Below are positions 29,607 through 37,779 of a DNA stretch of 64,000 bases, piece after piece. Below the pieces are notes generated by a model, which was not told the DNA's origin, did no database searches, and saw nothing but the letters and a program-made list of their open reading frames with translations. How positions within the stretch are numbered: position 1 is the stretch's first letter; each line of letters begins with the position of its first letter. The DNA lies in assembly GCF_002929215.1 (NCBI RefSeq), contig NZ_PJII01000001.1:248001-312000 (forward strand), given 5' to 3'. Position numbers and translations under genes: made by a program. The stretch is from Arthrobacter sp. ZGTC412 (GTDB taxonomy: Bacteria; Actinomycetota; Actinomycetes; Actinomycetales; Micrococcaceae).

Positions 29607-30320
29607 ATGAATCTACCGATCTACCAGCAGGCCCTGGGATCGGACTTCCACCGGCTGCAGCCCGAACTGCAGGAGTACTTTGCCCTGGCGCCGGGCAGCG
29701 GCCGATATGGCGTGGGTGAGGGAACGTTCGACGTCGTGGGTTGCCGGCAGGACTGGCTGCGTCCCCTGTTGCGGCTGACCGGTGGGGAGGAAGCCTTCTT
29801 TCCCGAGTACGGCGAGAACATTCCGTTCCGCATCGAAAACCATGCCCACCAGGATCCCTTTGGCCGCTCCAGCCTTACGGCCCGGCGTGAAATCCGCTTC
29901 CCCGGGCGGACGAGGATCTTTCAGGACACCACCAGCGTGACCCGCCGGAACGGGGCACCCCAGCTGGTTGACTACGTAGGCCGGTACCGGCGGCTCGTGA
30001 CCGACCTGAACCTGACAGTGACGCCGGAGGGGCGGCTCCGCGGCGTTTCAGAGGCTTCCCGGCTTTTCCTGGGCCCCCTCCGCATTCCGCTTCCCGCCGC
30101 CCTGGATGCCAAAGCCTACGCGGAACAGTGGTGGGACCCGGCCCACGGCAGCAACGGCAGGCACCACATCCAGGTCAAAGTGATCCAGCCCCAGGTCGGC
30201 CTCGTGCTGGTCTACGCCGGCAGCTTCGATTACAGGCTGCGCCCCTACACCGGCGGAAGCTCCGCGCAGAGCTTCCTGCCGCGGTATGCGCAGCCGGACC
30301 GCTGGGAAGACCGGGTCTGA
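29607..30320 (+). CDS. DUF4166 domain protein
   Basis: 237 residues from the ATG at 29607 with AGGAGG five bases upstream; a GTG at 29568 overlapping the DUF58 stop is possible but has no ribosome site. The protein is globular and beta-rich, with FHRLQPELQEYF near the start and a long DUF4166 domain containing RREIRFPGRTRIFQDT and a GRHHIQVKVIQPQVGLVLVYAG strand near the C-terminus. DUF4166 is often linked to saccharopine-dehydrogenase-like proteins; none is here. Function unknown. It lies 35 bases after the MoxR-DUF58 operon. Confidence 0.78.
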   Translation: MNLPIYQQALGSDFHRLQPELQEYFALAPGSGRYGVGEGTFDVVGCRQDWLRPLLRLTGGEEAFFPEYGENIPFRIENHAHQDPFGRSSLTARREIRFPGRTRIFQDTTSVTRRNGAPQLVDYVGRYRRLVTDLNLTVTPEGRLRGVSEASRLFLGPLRIPLPAALDAKAYAEQWWDPAHGSNGRHHIQVKVIQPQVGLVLVYAGSFDYRLRPYTGGSSAQSFLPRYAQPDRWEDRV

Positions 30321-30362
30321 GGCCTTGGGTTAGGTACCTGAAGTGGCCGTTTGCCCTCGGCG

Positions 30363-31436
30363 CTAGCCCTGCGCCAGCTGGTTCAGCCCATCGGCGAGCT
30401 GGGTGATGCGTCCAAGGACGGCCGTAGCCTGGGCCGGGCTACTGCCCGCGAGCCCGGCAGAAGGTGTAACGCGCAGGGTGCTGAGGGCCATTGCCGGCAG
30501 GCCCAGCTGCCGCCAGGGGCGCCACACCGACTCAACGCAGTCAGCCACTCTGGGCAGGGAGTTCCCCGCTGCGTCCAACGCGCCAAGCCACAGACGCTTT
30601 TCCGATTCCACGGCTCCTGCCAATTGCTCCCACTGCCGGGCGGTCAGGGCCTTCAGCGGAACAGCAATGCCGTCCGCCCCGGATGCGAGGATCTGCTCGA
30701 AGGGCGCCTCGATTTCAGGAACAGCTATAACGATCTCGGCGGCGCCCGCGGCCCGTAAAGCGTCCAGTACAACGCGCCAGGACTCCCGCGCCTCGGAGGC
30801 CGCCACGGCACGCAGGGTGCGGTAGCCGCTGGAGGTGGGAATGGTGCCGGCCAGGACGGCTGCGATATCAGGCTCATCCACCTGTACCACCAGCCGGGCG
30901 CCGGGCACAGCTGCGGACACCCGCGAAAGATAAGGCCCGACGCCGGCAGCAAGGGAGGCAGCGAGATCCCGCCGTGCGCCGTAATCGAGTAGGGCGCGCT
31001 CGCCGTTGTGCAGGTGAAGGCCGGCAGCCAGGCTGAGCGGACCCACCAGCTGGACCTTGACCTCGGCAGCAGGCTTCTCCTCGGCCCCGGCTACGTCGGC
31101 GAGGATGTTGATGTCAGTGGCAAGGGCCGATGCAGCGCGGCGGAAGTCCTTGCCCGGGCGGTCCACCAGGCGCCAACCGAAGGGCTGGACGTCGACCGCC
31201 AACTCCTCAAGAAGGCTGGCCGTGCGCCCCAGGGCATCTGACCCAACGCCCCGGTCCGGCAGTTCGGCGAGGAATGGCAGGTGGGGGCTGCCCAGCTCAC
31301 CCCGGATTATTTTTGCCGCTTCCACCGGATCCTCGCCCGGCCATGGGCCCAGCCCGGTGGCGGTTACCTCCCGCGGCGGCGCCTCGTTCCCGCGGGAGGC
31401 TCCGGAACCTGCCTGGTGCTGTTCGCCGACGCTCAC
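30363..31436 (-). CDS. MetE/UROD-like barrel protein lacking the zinc site
   Basis: 357 residues resembling the C-terminal catalytic barrel of cobalamin-independent methionine synthase and the mycobacterial protein Rv3015c. Segments such as VKVQLVGPLSLAAGL and RLVVQVDEPDIAAVL match that fold. However, the only cysteine is in VADCVESVW, so the His/Cys/Glu/Cys zinc set of MetE cannot be complete. Calling it a methionine synthase is therefore not supported. The GTG start overlaps the chorismate mutase stop (GTGA), making a translationally coupled pair. Converges on the DUF4166 gene with a 42-base gap. Confidence 0.8.
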   Translation of the reverse strand: MSVGEQHQAGSGASRGNEAPPREVTATGLGPWPGEDPVEAAKIIRGELGSPHLPFLAELPDRGVGSDALGRTASLLEELAVDVQPFGWRLVDRPGKDFRRAASALATDINILADVAGAEEKPAAEVKVQLVGPLSLAAGLHLHNGERALLDYGARRDLAASLAAGVGPYLSRVSAAVPGARLVVQVDEPDIAAVLAGTIPTSSGYRTLRAVAASEARESWRVVLDALRAAGAAEIVIAVPEIEAPFEQILASGADGIAVPLKALTARQWEQLAGAVESEKRLWLGALDAAGNSLPRVADCVESVWRPWRQLGLPAMALSTLRVTPSAGLAGSSPAQATAVLGRITQLADGLNQLAQG

Positions 31437-31840
31437 GCGAGTGCTGATGCCTGCGGGTGCTGTCCCGAGGCAGCCTCGTGGTCCTCGGCGATCGCCTCGT
31501 GGTGCCGGATGACCTCACCGATGATGAAATTGAGGAACTTCTCCGCGAACGCCGGATCCAGGTGGGCGTCTTCCGCCAACCTGCGGAGCCGGGCGATCTG
31601 GGCCGCCTCACGCCCCGGGTCGCCGGCCGGCAGCCGGTGGGCGGCCTTGAGGAACCCCACTTTCTGGGTGGCCTTGAAGCGCTCGGCCAGGAGGTAAACC
31701 AAGGTGGCATCGATGTTGTCGATGCTGGAGCGGATGGACAGCAGTTCAGCCATCACCGAGTTGTCCACCTGACCGGCCAACGAGCTGGCGGAGGGGTCGA
31801 AGTCATCGGAGTCAGGAGTGTGAAGGTTGTGCTGCGTCAT
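31433..31840 (-). CDS. Chorismate mutase, AroQ class
   Basis: 135 residues. The core from about residue 30 is the all-helical AroQ fold: ELLSIRSSIDNIDATLVYLLAERFKATQ, then KAAHRLPAGDPGREAAQIARLRRLA and a third helix. It converts chorismate to prephenate for phenylalanine and tyrosine synthesis. No signal peptide, so it is the cytosolic type; in related actinobacteria this form is activated by DAHP synthase. There is no clear ribosome site. A TAGACT box six bases before the ATG suggests a leaderless message. The stop overlaps the MetE-like gene. Confidence 0.88.
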   Translation of the reverse strand: MTQHNLHTPDSDDFDPSASSLAGQVDNSVMAELLSIRSSIDNIDATLVYLLAERFKATQKVGFLKAAHRLPAGDPGREAAQIARLRRLAEDAHLDPAFAEKFLNFIIGEVIRHHEAIAEDHEAASGQHPQASALA

Positions 31841-31846
31841 GGTTCA

Positions 31847-31852
31847 AGTCTA
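31847..31852 (-). promoter_or_regulatory. Putative -10 box (TAGACT) of a leaderless promoter
   Basis: TAGACT on the minus strand ends six bases before the ATG of the chorismate mutase gene and lies just after the hairpin that follows the ABC transporter genes. No Shine-Dalgarno is present. Confidence 0.5.
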
Positions 31853-31879
31853 TGGGAGGGCGCCTGTTTCGACCGGGTG

Positions 31880-31916
31880 TTAAGCGCCGGTGCCGGCATA
31901 GGGCACCGGCGCCTAA
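31880..31916 (-). terminator. Hairpin terminator after the ABC importer operon
   Basis: An 11-bp perfect stem around a GGCATAG loop, extended by three pairs after one mismatch. It sits 22 bases past the stop of the fused ATPase gene. There is no T tract, as is common in high-GC actinobacteria. Confidence 0.6.
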
Positions 31917-31938
31917 CCTGGGCCTCGATTTCAACCGG

Positions 31939-33666
31939 TCAGATGCCGAGCAATGCCCGGTGTTCTTCCCGCCGCCTCGCCTGTTCCTGCGGATCCGGTA
32001 CGGGCAAGGACGCGATGAGCCGCCGCGTGTAGTCATGCTGCGGATTGCCCATGACCTGGCTGCCGATCCCCTGCTCCACCAGCTTGCCCTTGTACAGCAC
32101 GCCCACCCAGGAGGACAGGGTGTCCACCACGGCCAGGTCATGGCTGATGAAGAGGCAGGCAAAGCCGAACTCCTGCTGGATGTCCTTGAACAGCTCCAGG
32201 ACCTTTGCCTGTACCGACACGTCCAGGGCCGACGTCGGCTCGTCAGCTACCAGCAGCCGCGGATTCAGGCTGAGGGCCCGGGCCAGGGACGCGCGCTGGC
32301 GCTGGCCGCCGGACAGTTCGTGCGGGTACCGTCCTGCGTACGACGCTGGCAGCTGGACTGATTCGAGCAGCTCCGCTACGCGTTTGCGCGCCTGCGCCGG
32401 GCTTGGCTTGGTGTGGATGATCATGGGTTCGGCGATGCAGTCCCCGATGGTCAGTTGCGGGTTGAAGGAGGCGGCCGGATCCTGGAACACGAAGCCGATG
32501 TCCTTCCGGAGCGGCTTGAAGGTGCGCTCCCGGAGGTTCAGCATCTCGTAGCCCAGCACGCGGAGGCTGCCGCCGGTGGTCCTGTTGAGGCCGGCGATGG
32601 CGCGCCCGATGGTGGTTTTTCCGGAGCCGGACTCCCCCACCAGTCCGAACACTTCTCCCCTGGACAGCGAGAAGCTGACCCCGTCCACTGCCTTGAACGC
32701 GGGCGTTCCCAGCCTGCCGGGGTACTGGATGGTCAGGTTGTTGGCTTCCACCAGGACTTCCTCATCCTGGTGCGCCCGGCTGGTCAGCCCTTTCGAGGCG
32801 GAGTTGTGTCCCAGGTGAGGCACCGCAGCCAGCAGCTTTCGGGTGTAGTCCTGCCGCGGTTCTGCAAACAGCGTGCGGGCCGGCGCTTCCTCGACGACGT
32901 CTCCCTGATACATCACCACCACGCGGTCGGCGAGGTCTGCCACCACGCCCATATTGTGCGTGATGAGCACAATGGACGTGCCGTACTTGTCCCGCAAGTC
33001 CCGGAGCAGTTCCAGGATTTCGGCCTGGACTGTGACGTCCAGCGCCGTGGTGGGTTCGTCGGCGACGATCAGGCCGGGATTCAGTGCCAGCGCCGCGGCG
33101 ATGACCACCCGCTGCTTTTGTCCTCCCGAGAACTGGTGCGGGTAGTAGTTGACGCGGTGTTCCGGATCAGGGATGCCGACTTTGCGGAGGGCCTCGACCG
33201 CCCGGGATTTGGCTTCCTTCGCCGAAACCCGTTTTCCTCCGGCGCCCACGTGGGCGCGGATGCCTTCGGCAATCTGCCAGCCCACGGTGAAGACAGGGTT
33301 GAGCGCCGTGGACGGTTCCTGGAAAACCATGGCCACGTCGCGGCCGCGGATTTGGCGGAGGCGGGCGGCACTGACGCTGATGACGTCAGCCCCGTTGATC
33401 ACCACTGCCCCCGAGCTGCTGGCCGTTTCCGGCAGCAGGCCCAGAATTGTCTTGGCGGTAACCGTTTTTCCGGATCCGGACTCCCCTACGATCGCGAGCA
33501 CTTCCCCCTTTCTGACCTCGAGACTGACGTCCTTGACTGCATGGACGGGACCGCCGTCGGTGGCGAAAGTGACCTGGAGGTGGTCGATGTCGAGGACCGG
33601 GCGGCCGCCGTCGGACTGGCCTTCGCCGGAATGCCGGCCGGATAACGGATCGATGTTAACGGTCAT
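31939..33666 (-). CDS. Peptide ABC importer ATPase, two fused nucleotide-binding domains
   Basis: 575 residues from the ATG at 33666, which overlaps the permease stop as ATGA with GAGGG four bases upstream. Two complete ABC domains are fused, equal to DppD plus DppF. Domain 1 has GESGSGKT, signature FSGGQKQR and Walker B LIVADEP. Domain 2 has a second GESGSGKT, signature LSGGQRQR and LLVADEP. The C-terminal oligopeptide-ATPase tail with CLFISHDLAVV and HDYTRRLIASLP completes it. It powers uptake of oligopeptides or similar solutes at the inner face of the membrane. Confidence 0.95.
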   Translation of the reverse strand: MTVNIDPLSGRHSGEGQSDGGRPVLDIDHLQVTFATDGGPVHAVKDVSLEVRKGEVLAIVGESGSGKTVTAKTILGLLPETASSSGAVVINGADVISVSAARLRQIRGRDVAMVFQEPSTALNPVFTVGWQIAEGIRAHVGAGGKRVSAKEAKSRAVEALRKVGIPDPEHRVNYYPHQFSGGQKQRVVIAAALALNPGLIVADEPTTALDVTVQAEILELLRDLRDKYGTSIVLITHNMGVVADLADRVVVMYQGDVVEEAPARTLFAEPRQDYTRKLLAAVPHLGHNSASKGLTSRAHQDEEVLVEANNLTIQYPGRLGTPAFKAVDGVSFSLSRGEVFGLVGESGSGKTTIGRAIAGLNRTTGGSLRVLGYEMLNLRERTFKPLRKDIGFVFQDPAASFNPQLTIGDCIAEPMIIHTKPSPAQARKRVAELLESVQLPASYAGRYPHELSGGQRQRASLARALSLNPRLLVADEPTSALDVSVQAKVLELFKDIQQEFGFACLFISHDLAVVDTLSSWVGVLYKGKLVEQGIGSQVMGNPQHDYTRRLIASLPVPDPQEQARRREEHRALLGI

Positions 33667-34676
33667 GATGCCCTCACTTCGATTGCCATGGCGGCGTTGT
33701 CCACCGGCGCCGGTGAGCTGCCGCCTCTGCTCTTGCGTCCGCGCAGGCGCGGATCGTTGAGGTCGTTGATGCTCTCGCCCACCAGGGTCAGGCCCACCAC
33801 CGTCAGGACGATGGCGAGGCCGGGGAACATGCCGGTCCACCAGATCCCGGAGGTGGTGTCGGCGAGCGCCTTGTTGAGGTCGAAGCCCCATTCCGCGGCC
33901 GAGCTGGGTTCGATGCCAAAACCAAGGAATCCCAGGCCGGCAAGGGTGAGGATGGCCTCGGAGGCGTTAAGGGTGAAGATCAGCGGCAGGGTGCGGGTGG
34001 CGTTGCGGTAGATGTGGCGGCTCATGATGCGGATGTTGGAGGCGCCCACCACTTTGGCGGACTCTACGAACGGCTCGGCCTTCAACCTGACGGTCTCGGC
34101 CCTGATGACCCGGAAATACTGCGGAATGAATACCAGCGTGATGGCTGTGCCGGCGGCGAAGATGCCGCCGATGAGGCTGGACTGGCCGCCGCTGATGACG
34201 ATGGCCATCACGATGGCCACCAGCAGCGACGGAAAGGCGTACACGGCGTCGGCGATGACCACCAGGATACGGTCCAGCCACCCGCCCAAGTAGCCGCTGA
34301 CCAATCCAAGGACGACGCCCACGACGATGGACATGGCCACGGCGACGACGATCACCAGGATTGCGGTCTGCGCTCCCCAGATCACCCGCGAAAGGACGTC
34401 GTAGCCACCTACCGTTGTGCCGAGGAGGTGCTTGCCGCCCGGGGCCTGCTGCGTGGGGAAGTTGCCGTCGGAGTCGGAAAGCTGTGCGAACCCGTAGGGC
34501 GCGAGCAGCGGGGCAAAGATCGCCGTCAGGACAAAAGCGCTGGTGAGGATCAGGCCCGCCACCAGCATGCCGCGCTGGAGCCCGACACTCTTGTTGTAAT
34601 GCGAGATGACGGGAAGGCGCCGGTACCAGGGGGCCCGGGGACTTTCCATGGGGACGGGAACGGCTGGGATGCTCAT
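33663..34676 (-). CDS. Peptide ABC importer permease (DppC/OppC type)
   Basis: 337 residues with an N-terminal cytoplasmic stretch, then about six membrane segments starting near residue 38. The EAA-like loop NIRIMSRHIYRNATRTLPL lies in the second half. It pairs with the adjacent DppB-type permease to form the channel. It starts two bases after the stop of the dppB-type gene and overlaps the ATPase gene by four bases, so the operon is tightly coupled. The C-terminus is a charged tail (LRGRKSRGGSS). Confidence 0.94.
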   Translation of the reverse strand: MSIPAVPVPMESPRAPWYRRLPVISHYNKSVGLQRGMLVAGLILTSAFVLTAIFAPLLAPYGFAQLSDSDGNFPTQQAPGGKHLLGTTVGGYDVLSRVIWGAQTAILVIVVAVAMSIVVGVVLGLVSGYLGGWLDRILVVIADAVYAFPSLLVAIVMAIVISGGQSSLIGGIFAAGTAITLVFIPQYFRVIRAETVRLKAEPFVESAKVVGASNIRIMSRHIYRNATRTLPLIFTLNASEAILTLAGLGFLGFGIEPSSAAEWGFDLNKALADTTSGIWWTGMFPGLAIVLTVVGLTLVGESINDLNDPRLRGRKSRGGSSPAPVDNAAMAIEVRAS

Positions 34677-34678
34677 GG

Positions 34679-35770
34679 TCAGTACCTCACGCGGGGATCG
34701 ATCAGCGCGGCGATGATGTCCACGATGAAGTTGGTCATGGCCACGATGATGGCGAGCAGCACCACGATGCCCTGGACGGCGACGAAGTCACGCGCGGTGA
34801 GGTAGTTGGCCAGCTGGAATCCCAGGCCCTTCCACTCGAAGGTTTTCTCCGTGAGGACCGCGCCGCCGAGCATCACGGCGATCTGCAACCCCATCACGGT
34901 GATGATGGGAATCAGTGCCGGCTTGTAGGCGTGCTTGGTGACCAGGCGGTATTCGCTTACTCCCCTGGACCGGCCGGCCTCCACGTAATCCCTGCCCAGG
35001 GTCCCAATCACGTTGGTCCGGACAAGGCGCAGGAAGATCCCTGCCGTCAGGAGGCCAAGCGCCACCGCGGGAAGCACTGCGTGGGCCAGGACGTCGCTGA
35101 GCGCCGCCATGTTTCCGCTTCGAAGCGCGTCCAGCCAGTAGATCCCGGTAGGAGCCTCGAGGGACGTCAGGGCGAGTTCGCTGGATGTTTTGGCCCTGCC
35201 CGCCACCGGGAGCCAGCCCAACCAGACAGCGAAGGTGAGCTTGAGCAGCATGCCCGCGAAAAACACGGGGGTGGCATAGCAAAGAATGGCGAAGACCCGC
35301 AGGACGGCGTCGGGCGCCTTGTCCCGGCGGTGCGCCGCAACCATGCCGAGGGGGATGCCCACCAGGAGGGCGACGAGCAGTGCGTTGATGGTCAGCTCGA
35401 GTGTCGCTGACCCATAGGTTGTGAGCATTTCGACGACGGCCCGGTTGTCCGTGAGCGTGCGGCCGAAATTGCCCGTGGCCAGCTGGCCGAGGTATTCAAA
35501 GTACTGGACCAGGAGGGGCCGGTCATAGCCTGCCGCCTGGATTCGCTCCTGAAGCTGGTCCGCGGGCAGCCGTCCGCCCATGGCTGCAGTGATGGGGTCA
35601 CCTGTGATCCTCATCAGGAAGAAGACCATGGTCACGAGGATGAAGATCGTGGGAAAGATCAGCAGGAAACGGATCAGGATGTACTGTCCCAGCCCCCCGC
35701 CGGAGAATTTTTTGGTGGCCGGGAGGAGGCCGTCCGCGTCGCTCGGGGACGCGTCTACGAGTGTTGTCAT
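34679..35770 (-). CDS. Peptide ABC importer permease (DppB/OppB type)
   Basis: 363 residues. A family-typical first membrane segment (about 28-50, YILIRFLLIFPTIFILVTM) is followed by an outer loop with PLLVQYFEYLGQLATGNFG and five further segments. The EAA loop is EAGRSRGVSEYRLVTKHAYK. The N-terminal extension of about 25 residues (DASPSDADGLLPATKKF) is unusual but short. Member of the binding protein-permease-permease-ATPase operon. A large hairpin separates it from the upstream binding-protein gene. Confidence 0.94.
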   Translation of the reverse strand: MTTLVDASPSDADGLLPATKKFSGGGLGQYILIRFLLIFPTIFILVTMVFFLMRITGDPITAAMGGRLPADQLQERIQAAGYDRPLLVQYFEYLGQLATGNFGRTLTDNRAVVEMLTTYGSATLELTINALLVALLVGIPLGMVAAHRRDKAPDAVLRVFAILCYATPVFFAGMLLKLTFAVWLGWLPVAGRAKTSSELALTSLEAPTGIYWLDALRSGNMAALSDVLAHAVLPAVALGLLTAGIFLRLVRTNVIGTLGRDYVEAGRSRGVSEYRLVTKHAYKPALIPIITVMGLQIAVMLGGAVLTEKTFEWKGLGFQLANYLTARDFVAVQGIVVLLAIIVAMTNFIVDIIAALIDPRVRY

Positions 35771-35832
35771 GGGTACCTAAGGTTGTCGTTTTCCGTCGCT
35801 GCGGCTCCAGCAGGAGGGCGGCGCCGTGACCA

Positions 35833-35875
35833 GCACGCGGGGCGGGACGCCTTGCAGGCGTCCCGCCCCGTGTGC
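35833..35875 (-). terminator. Nineteen-pair hairpin between binding-protein and permease genes
   Basis: GCACGCGGGGCGGGACGCC pairs with GGCGTCCCGCCCCGTGTGC (one G-T pair) around a TTGCA loop. It lies between the binding-protein stop and the first permease. There is no T run, so it may act as a partial terminator or protect the 3' end of the binding-protein mRNA, allowing more binding protein than permease. Confidence 0.7.
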
Positions 35876-35900
35876 GGTCATAACCGGGTGGCGCTTGGTC

Positions 35901-37532
35901 CTACTTGGACATCACGCCAAGACGGGTCTTGAACGACGCGTCCAGGGTCTTTTCGACTCCCTGGACATCCGTTCCAGCCACCATCACCTGGGCACCCTGC
36001 AGCAGCGGCAGCGTGGATAGGTCCTTGGCAATCGCCTCCTGGGCCTGGCCCAGCAGTTCACTCCGCTCCGCCTTGTCCGTGGTCACCAGCTGCTTCTTGA
36101 CGATGTCCGTCACGGCTTTGCTCTCGTAGTGGTTGCCGAGGAAGTTGCCGGGAATGAAGAACGGGGTCAGATAGTTGTCCGCGTCCGAGTAGTCAGGGAA
36201 CCAGCCAAGCTGGTAGGCCGGGTAGGCGTCCGCCCGGCGTTCCTTGGTGTAGGTGGTCCACTCGGTGGACTTGAGGTCCACAGTGAAAAGGCCCGACTTC
36301 TCAAGCTGTTCCTTCACGAGGGCGTACTCATCTGCGGCGGAGGTGCCGTACCGGTCCGTGTACTGCAGCTTGAGGTCAACCACCGAGGTGATGCCGGCGT
36401 CCGCGAGGACCTTCTTGGCCTTCTCCAGGCTGGGCTTGCCGCTTCCGTCACCGTAAAGGCTCTTCAGCGGTTCCGTGGCTCCTTCGAATTCCTTGGGGAC
36501 ATAGGAGTAGACGGGAGTGTAGGTGTTCTTGAAGACCTGGGAGGCAATGACGTCGCGGTCAACGAGGTGGGCGACGGCCTGCCTGACGGCCAAGGACTTG
36601 GCGGCATCAGCCCCGGGTGTCTTGGCGCCGAAGGGCATGGTGTCAAAGTTGAACACGATGTAGCGGAGCTCACCGCCCGGACCCTTGTGGACCTTGACCT
36701 TGGAATCCTTCTCCAGGTCCGAGACGTCCGTGGCCGTGAGGATGCGGCCGGCGACGTCGATGTTGCCCTGCTGGACATCGAGTTTCAGGTTGTTCGGGTC
36801 CGCGTAGTGCTTGAGCGTGGCGCCGTCGTTGGCTGCCGCGCCCAGGAGCCCCTGGTAGTCCGGGTTGGGCTTGAAGCTGACCAGTTCGTTCTTCTTGTAG
36901 CTTTCAATCGTGTACTGGCCTGCGAACGGCTTCGCGGCGATGATGGCGTCGTCGTCCATAATCTTGTCCGCCGGGAAGACTTCCTCGTCCACAATCGGTC
37001 CCGGGTTTGAGGCAAGGACGCCCGGGAAGACCTGGTCGTTGCCGGCGGCGAGGGTGAATACCACCGTGTTGGCGTCCGTCGCCTCGATCTTCTCCATGTT
37101 TGAGAGGAGCGAAGCGGGGCCGTTGGGATCGTTGATGGACTTTACGCGGTTGAACGAGAAGACGACGTCCGAGGAGTCAAGGGTGTTGCCGTTGGCGAAC
37201 TTCAGGTTTGGCTTCAGTTTCACCGTGTACTCGGTGGGGCTGGTGAAGGAGGCCGACTCAGCGATATCGGGGCTGGCGTCGGCGGTACCGGGTTTGTAGT
37301 TAAGCAGGAAGGGATAGATCTGGTTCATCACCATAAACGAACCGCCGTCATACGAACCGGCGGGATCCAGCGTGACAACTTTGTCAGTGGTTCCGTAGGT
37401 GATGGCACCGCCGCCGGCTTCGCCGGTTGAGGTTCCGCTGCCGCCTGAGGGGCCCGTGCAGGCAGTCAGTGCCAGTGCGGAAATACCTGCCAGCGCGATC
37501 ACGCCGTGCAGTGCCTTGTTGCTCTTCGTCAT
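35901..37532 (-). CDS. Extracellular solute-binding lipoprotein, family 5 (peptide type)
   Basis: 543 residues from the ATG at 37532. A lipoprotein signal ends LTAC with C25 lipidated. The mature protein has the family 5 layout: VVTLDPAGSYDGG, then YTVKLKPNLKFANG, NGNTLDSSDVVFSFNRV, and VRQAVAHLVDRD near the middle. A DYSDADNYLTPFF segment lies near the C-terminus. It captures peptides or similar ligands outside the membrane and hands them to the two permeases. The upstream in-frame extension of 47 residues has no signal character and is rejected. The ribosome site is weak (AGAAAG). First gene of the operon. Confidence 0.94.
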   Translation of the reverse strand: MTKSNKALHGVIALAGISALALTACTGPSGGSGTSTGEAGGGAITYGTTDKVVTLDPAGSYDGGSFMVMNQIYPFLLNYKPGTADASPDIAESASFTSPTEYTVKLKPNLKFANGNTLDSSDVVFSFNRVKSINDPNGPASLLSNMEKIEATDANTVVFTLAAGNDQVFPGVLASNPGPIVDEEVFPADKIMDDDAIIAAKPFAGQYTIESYKKNELVSFKPNPDYQGLLGAAANDGATLKHYADPNNLKLDVQQGNIDVAGRILTATDVSDLEKDSKVKVHKGPGGELRYIVFNFDTMPFGAKTPGADAAKSLAVRQAVAHLVDRDVIASQVFKNTYTPVYSYVPKEFEGATEPLKSLYGDGSGKPSLEKAKKVLADAGITSVVDLKLQYTDRYGTSAADEYALVKEQLEKSGLFTVDLKSTEWTTYTKERRADAYPAYQLGWFPDYSDADNYLTPFFIPGNFLGNHYESKAVTDIVKKQLVTTDKAERSELLGQAQEAIAKDLSTLPLLQGAQVMVAGTDVQGVEKTLDASFKTRLGVMSK

Positions 37533-37701
37533 CTGTGAACTTTCTGTTCGATGAATACGCGCCCCGCCGACCCCTGTAGGGTGCCTCTGCTGAGGCGGGA
37601 GCGCGCTGTGCTGATGGCTAGATTCAATCAGAGAGTCAAGCCCCGGACGGGCCCATTTAGTGAGTTGAGACACAAAATTTACCTGAATGATGCGGGGCTC
37701 T

Positions 37702-37725
37702 CATTTACCGGCGCATTTACCGGCG
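37702..37725. repeat. Two perfect tandem 12-bp repeats in the intergenic region
   Basis: CATTTACCGGCG occurs twice without a gap, between the mnmA terminator and the start of the binding-protein gene. It is about 170 bases upstream of that ATG. Confidence 0.85.
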
Positions 37726-37735
37726 CACATCGAAG

Positions 37736-37766
37736 AACGCCGCCCCGGCGGAACCGGGGCGGCGTT
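37736..37766. terminator. Terminator downstream of mnmA
   Basis: A perfect 13-bp stem (AACGCCGCCCCGG / CCGGGGCGGCGTT) around a CGGAA loop, 14 bases past the mnmA stop at 37780. Short T runs follow on both strands. Confidence 0.85.
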
Positions 37767-37779
37767 TAGGTTTGCGGGC

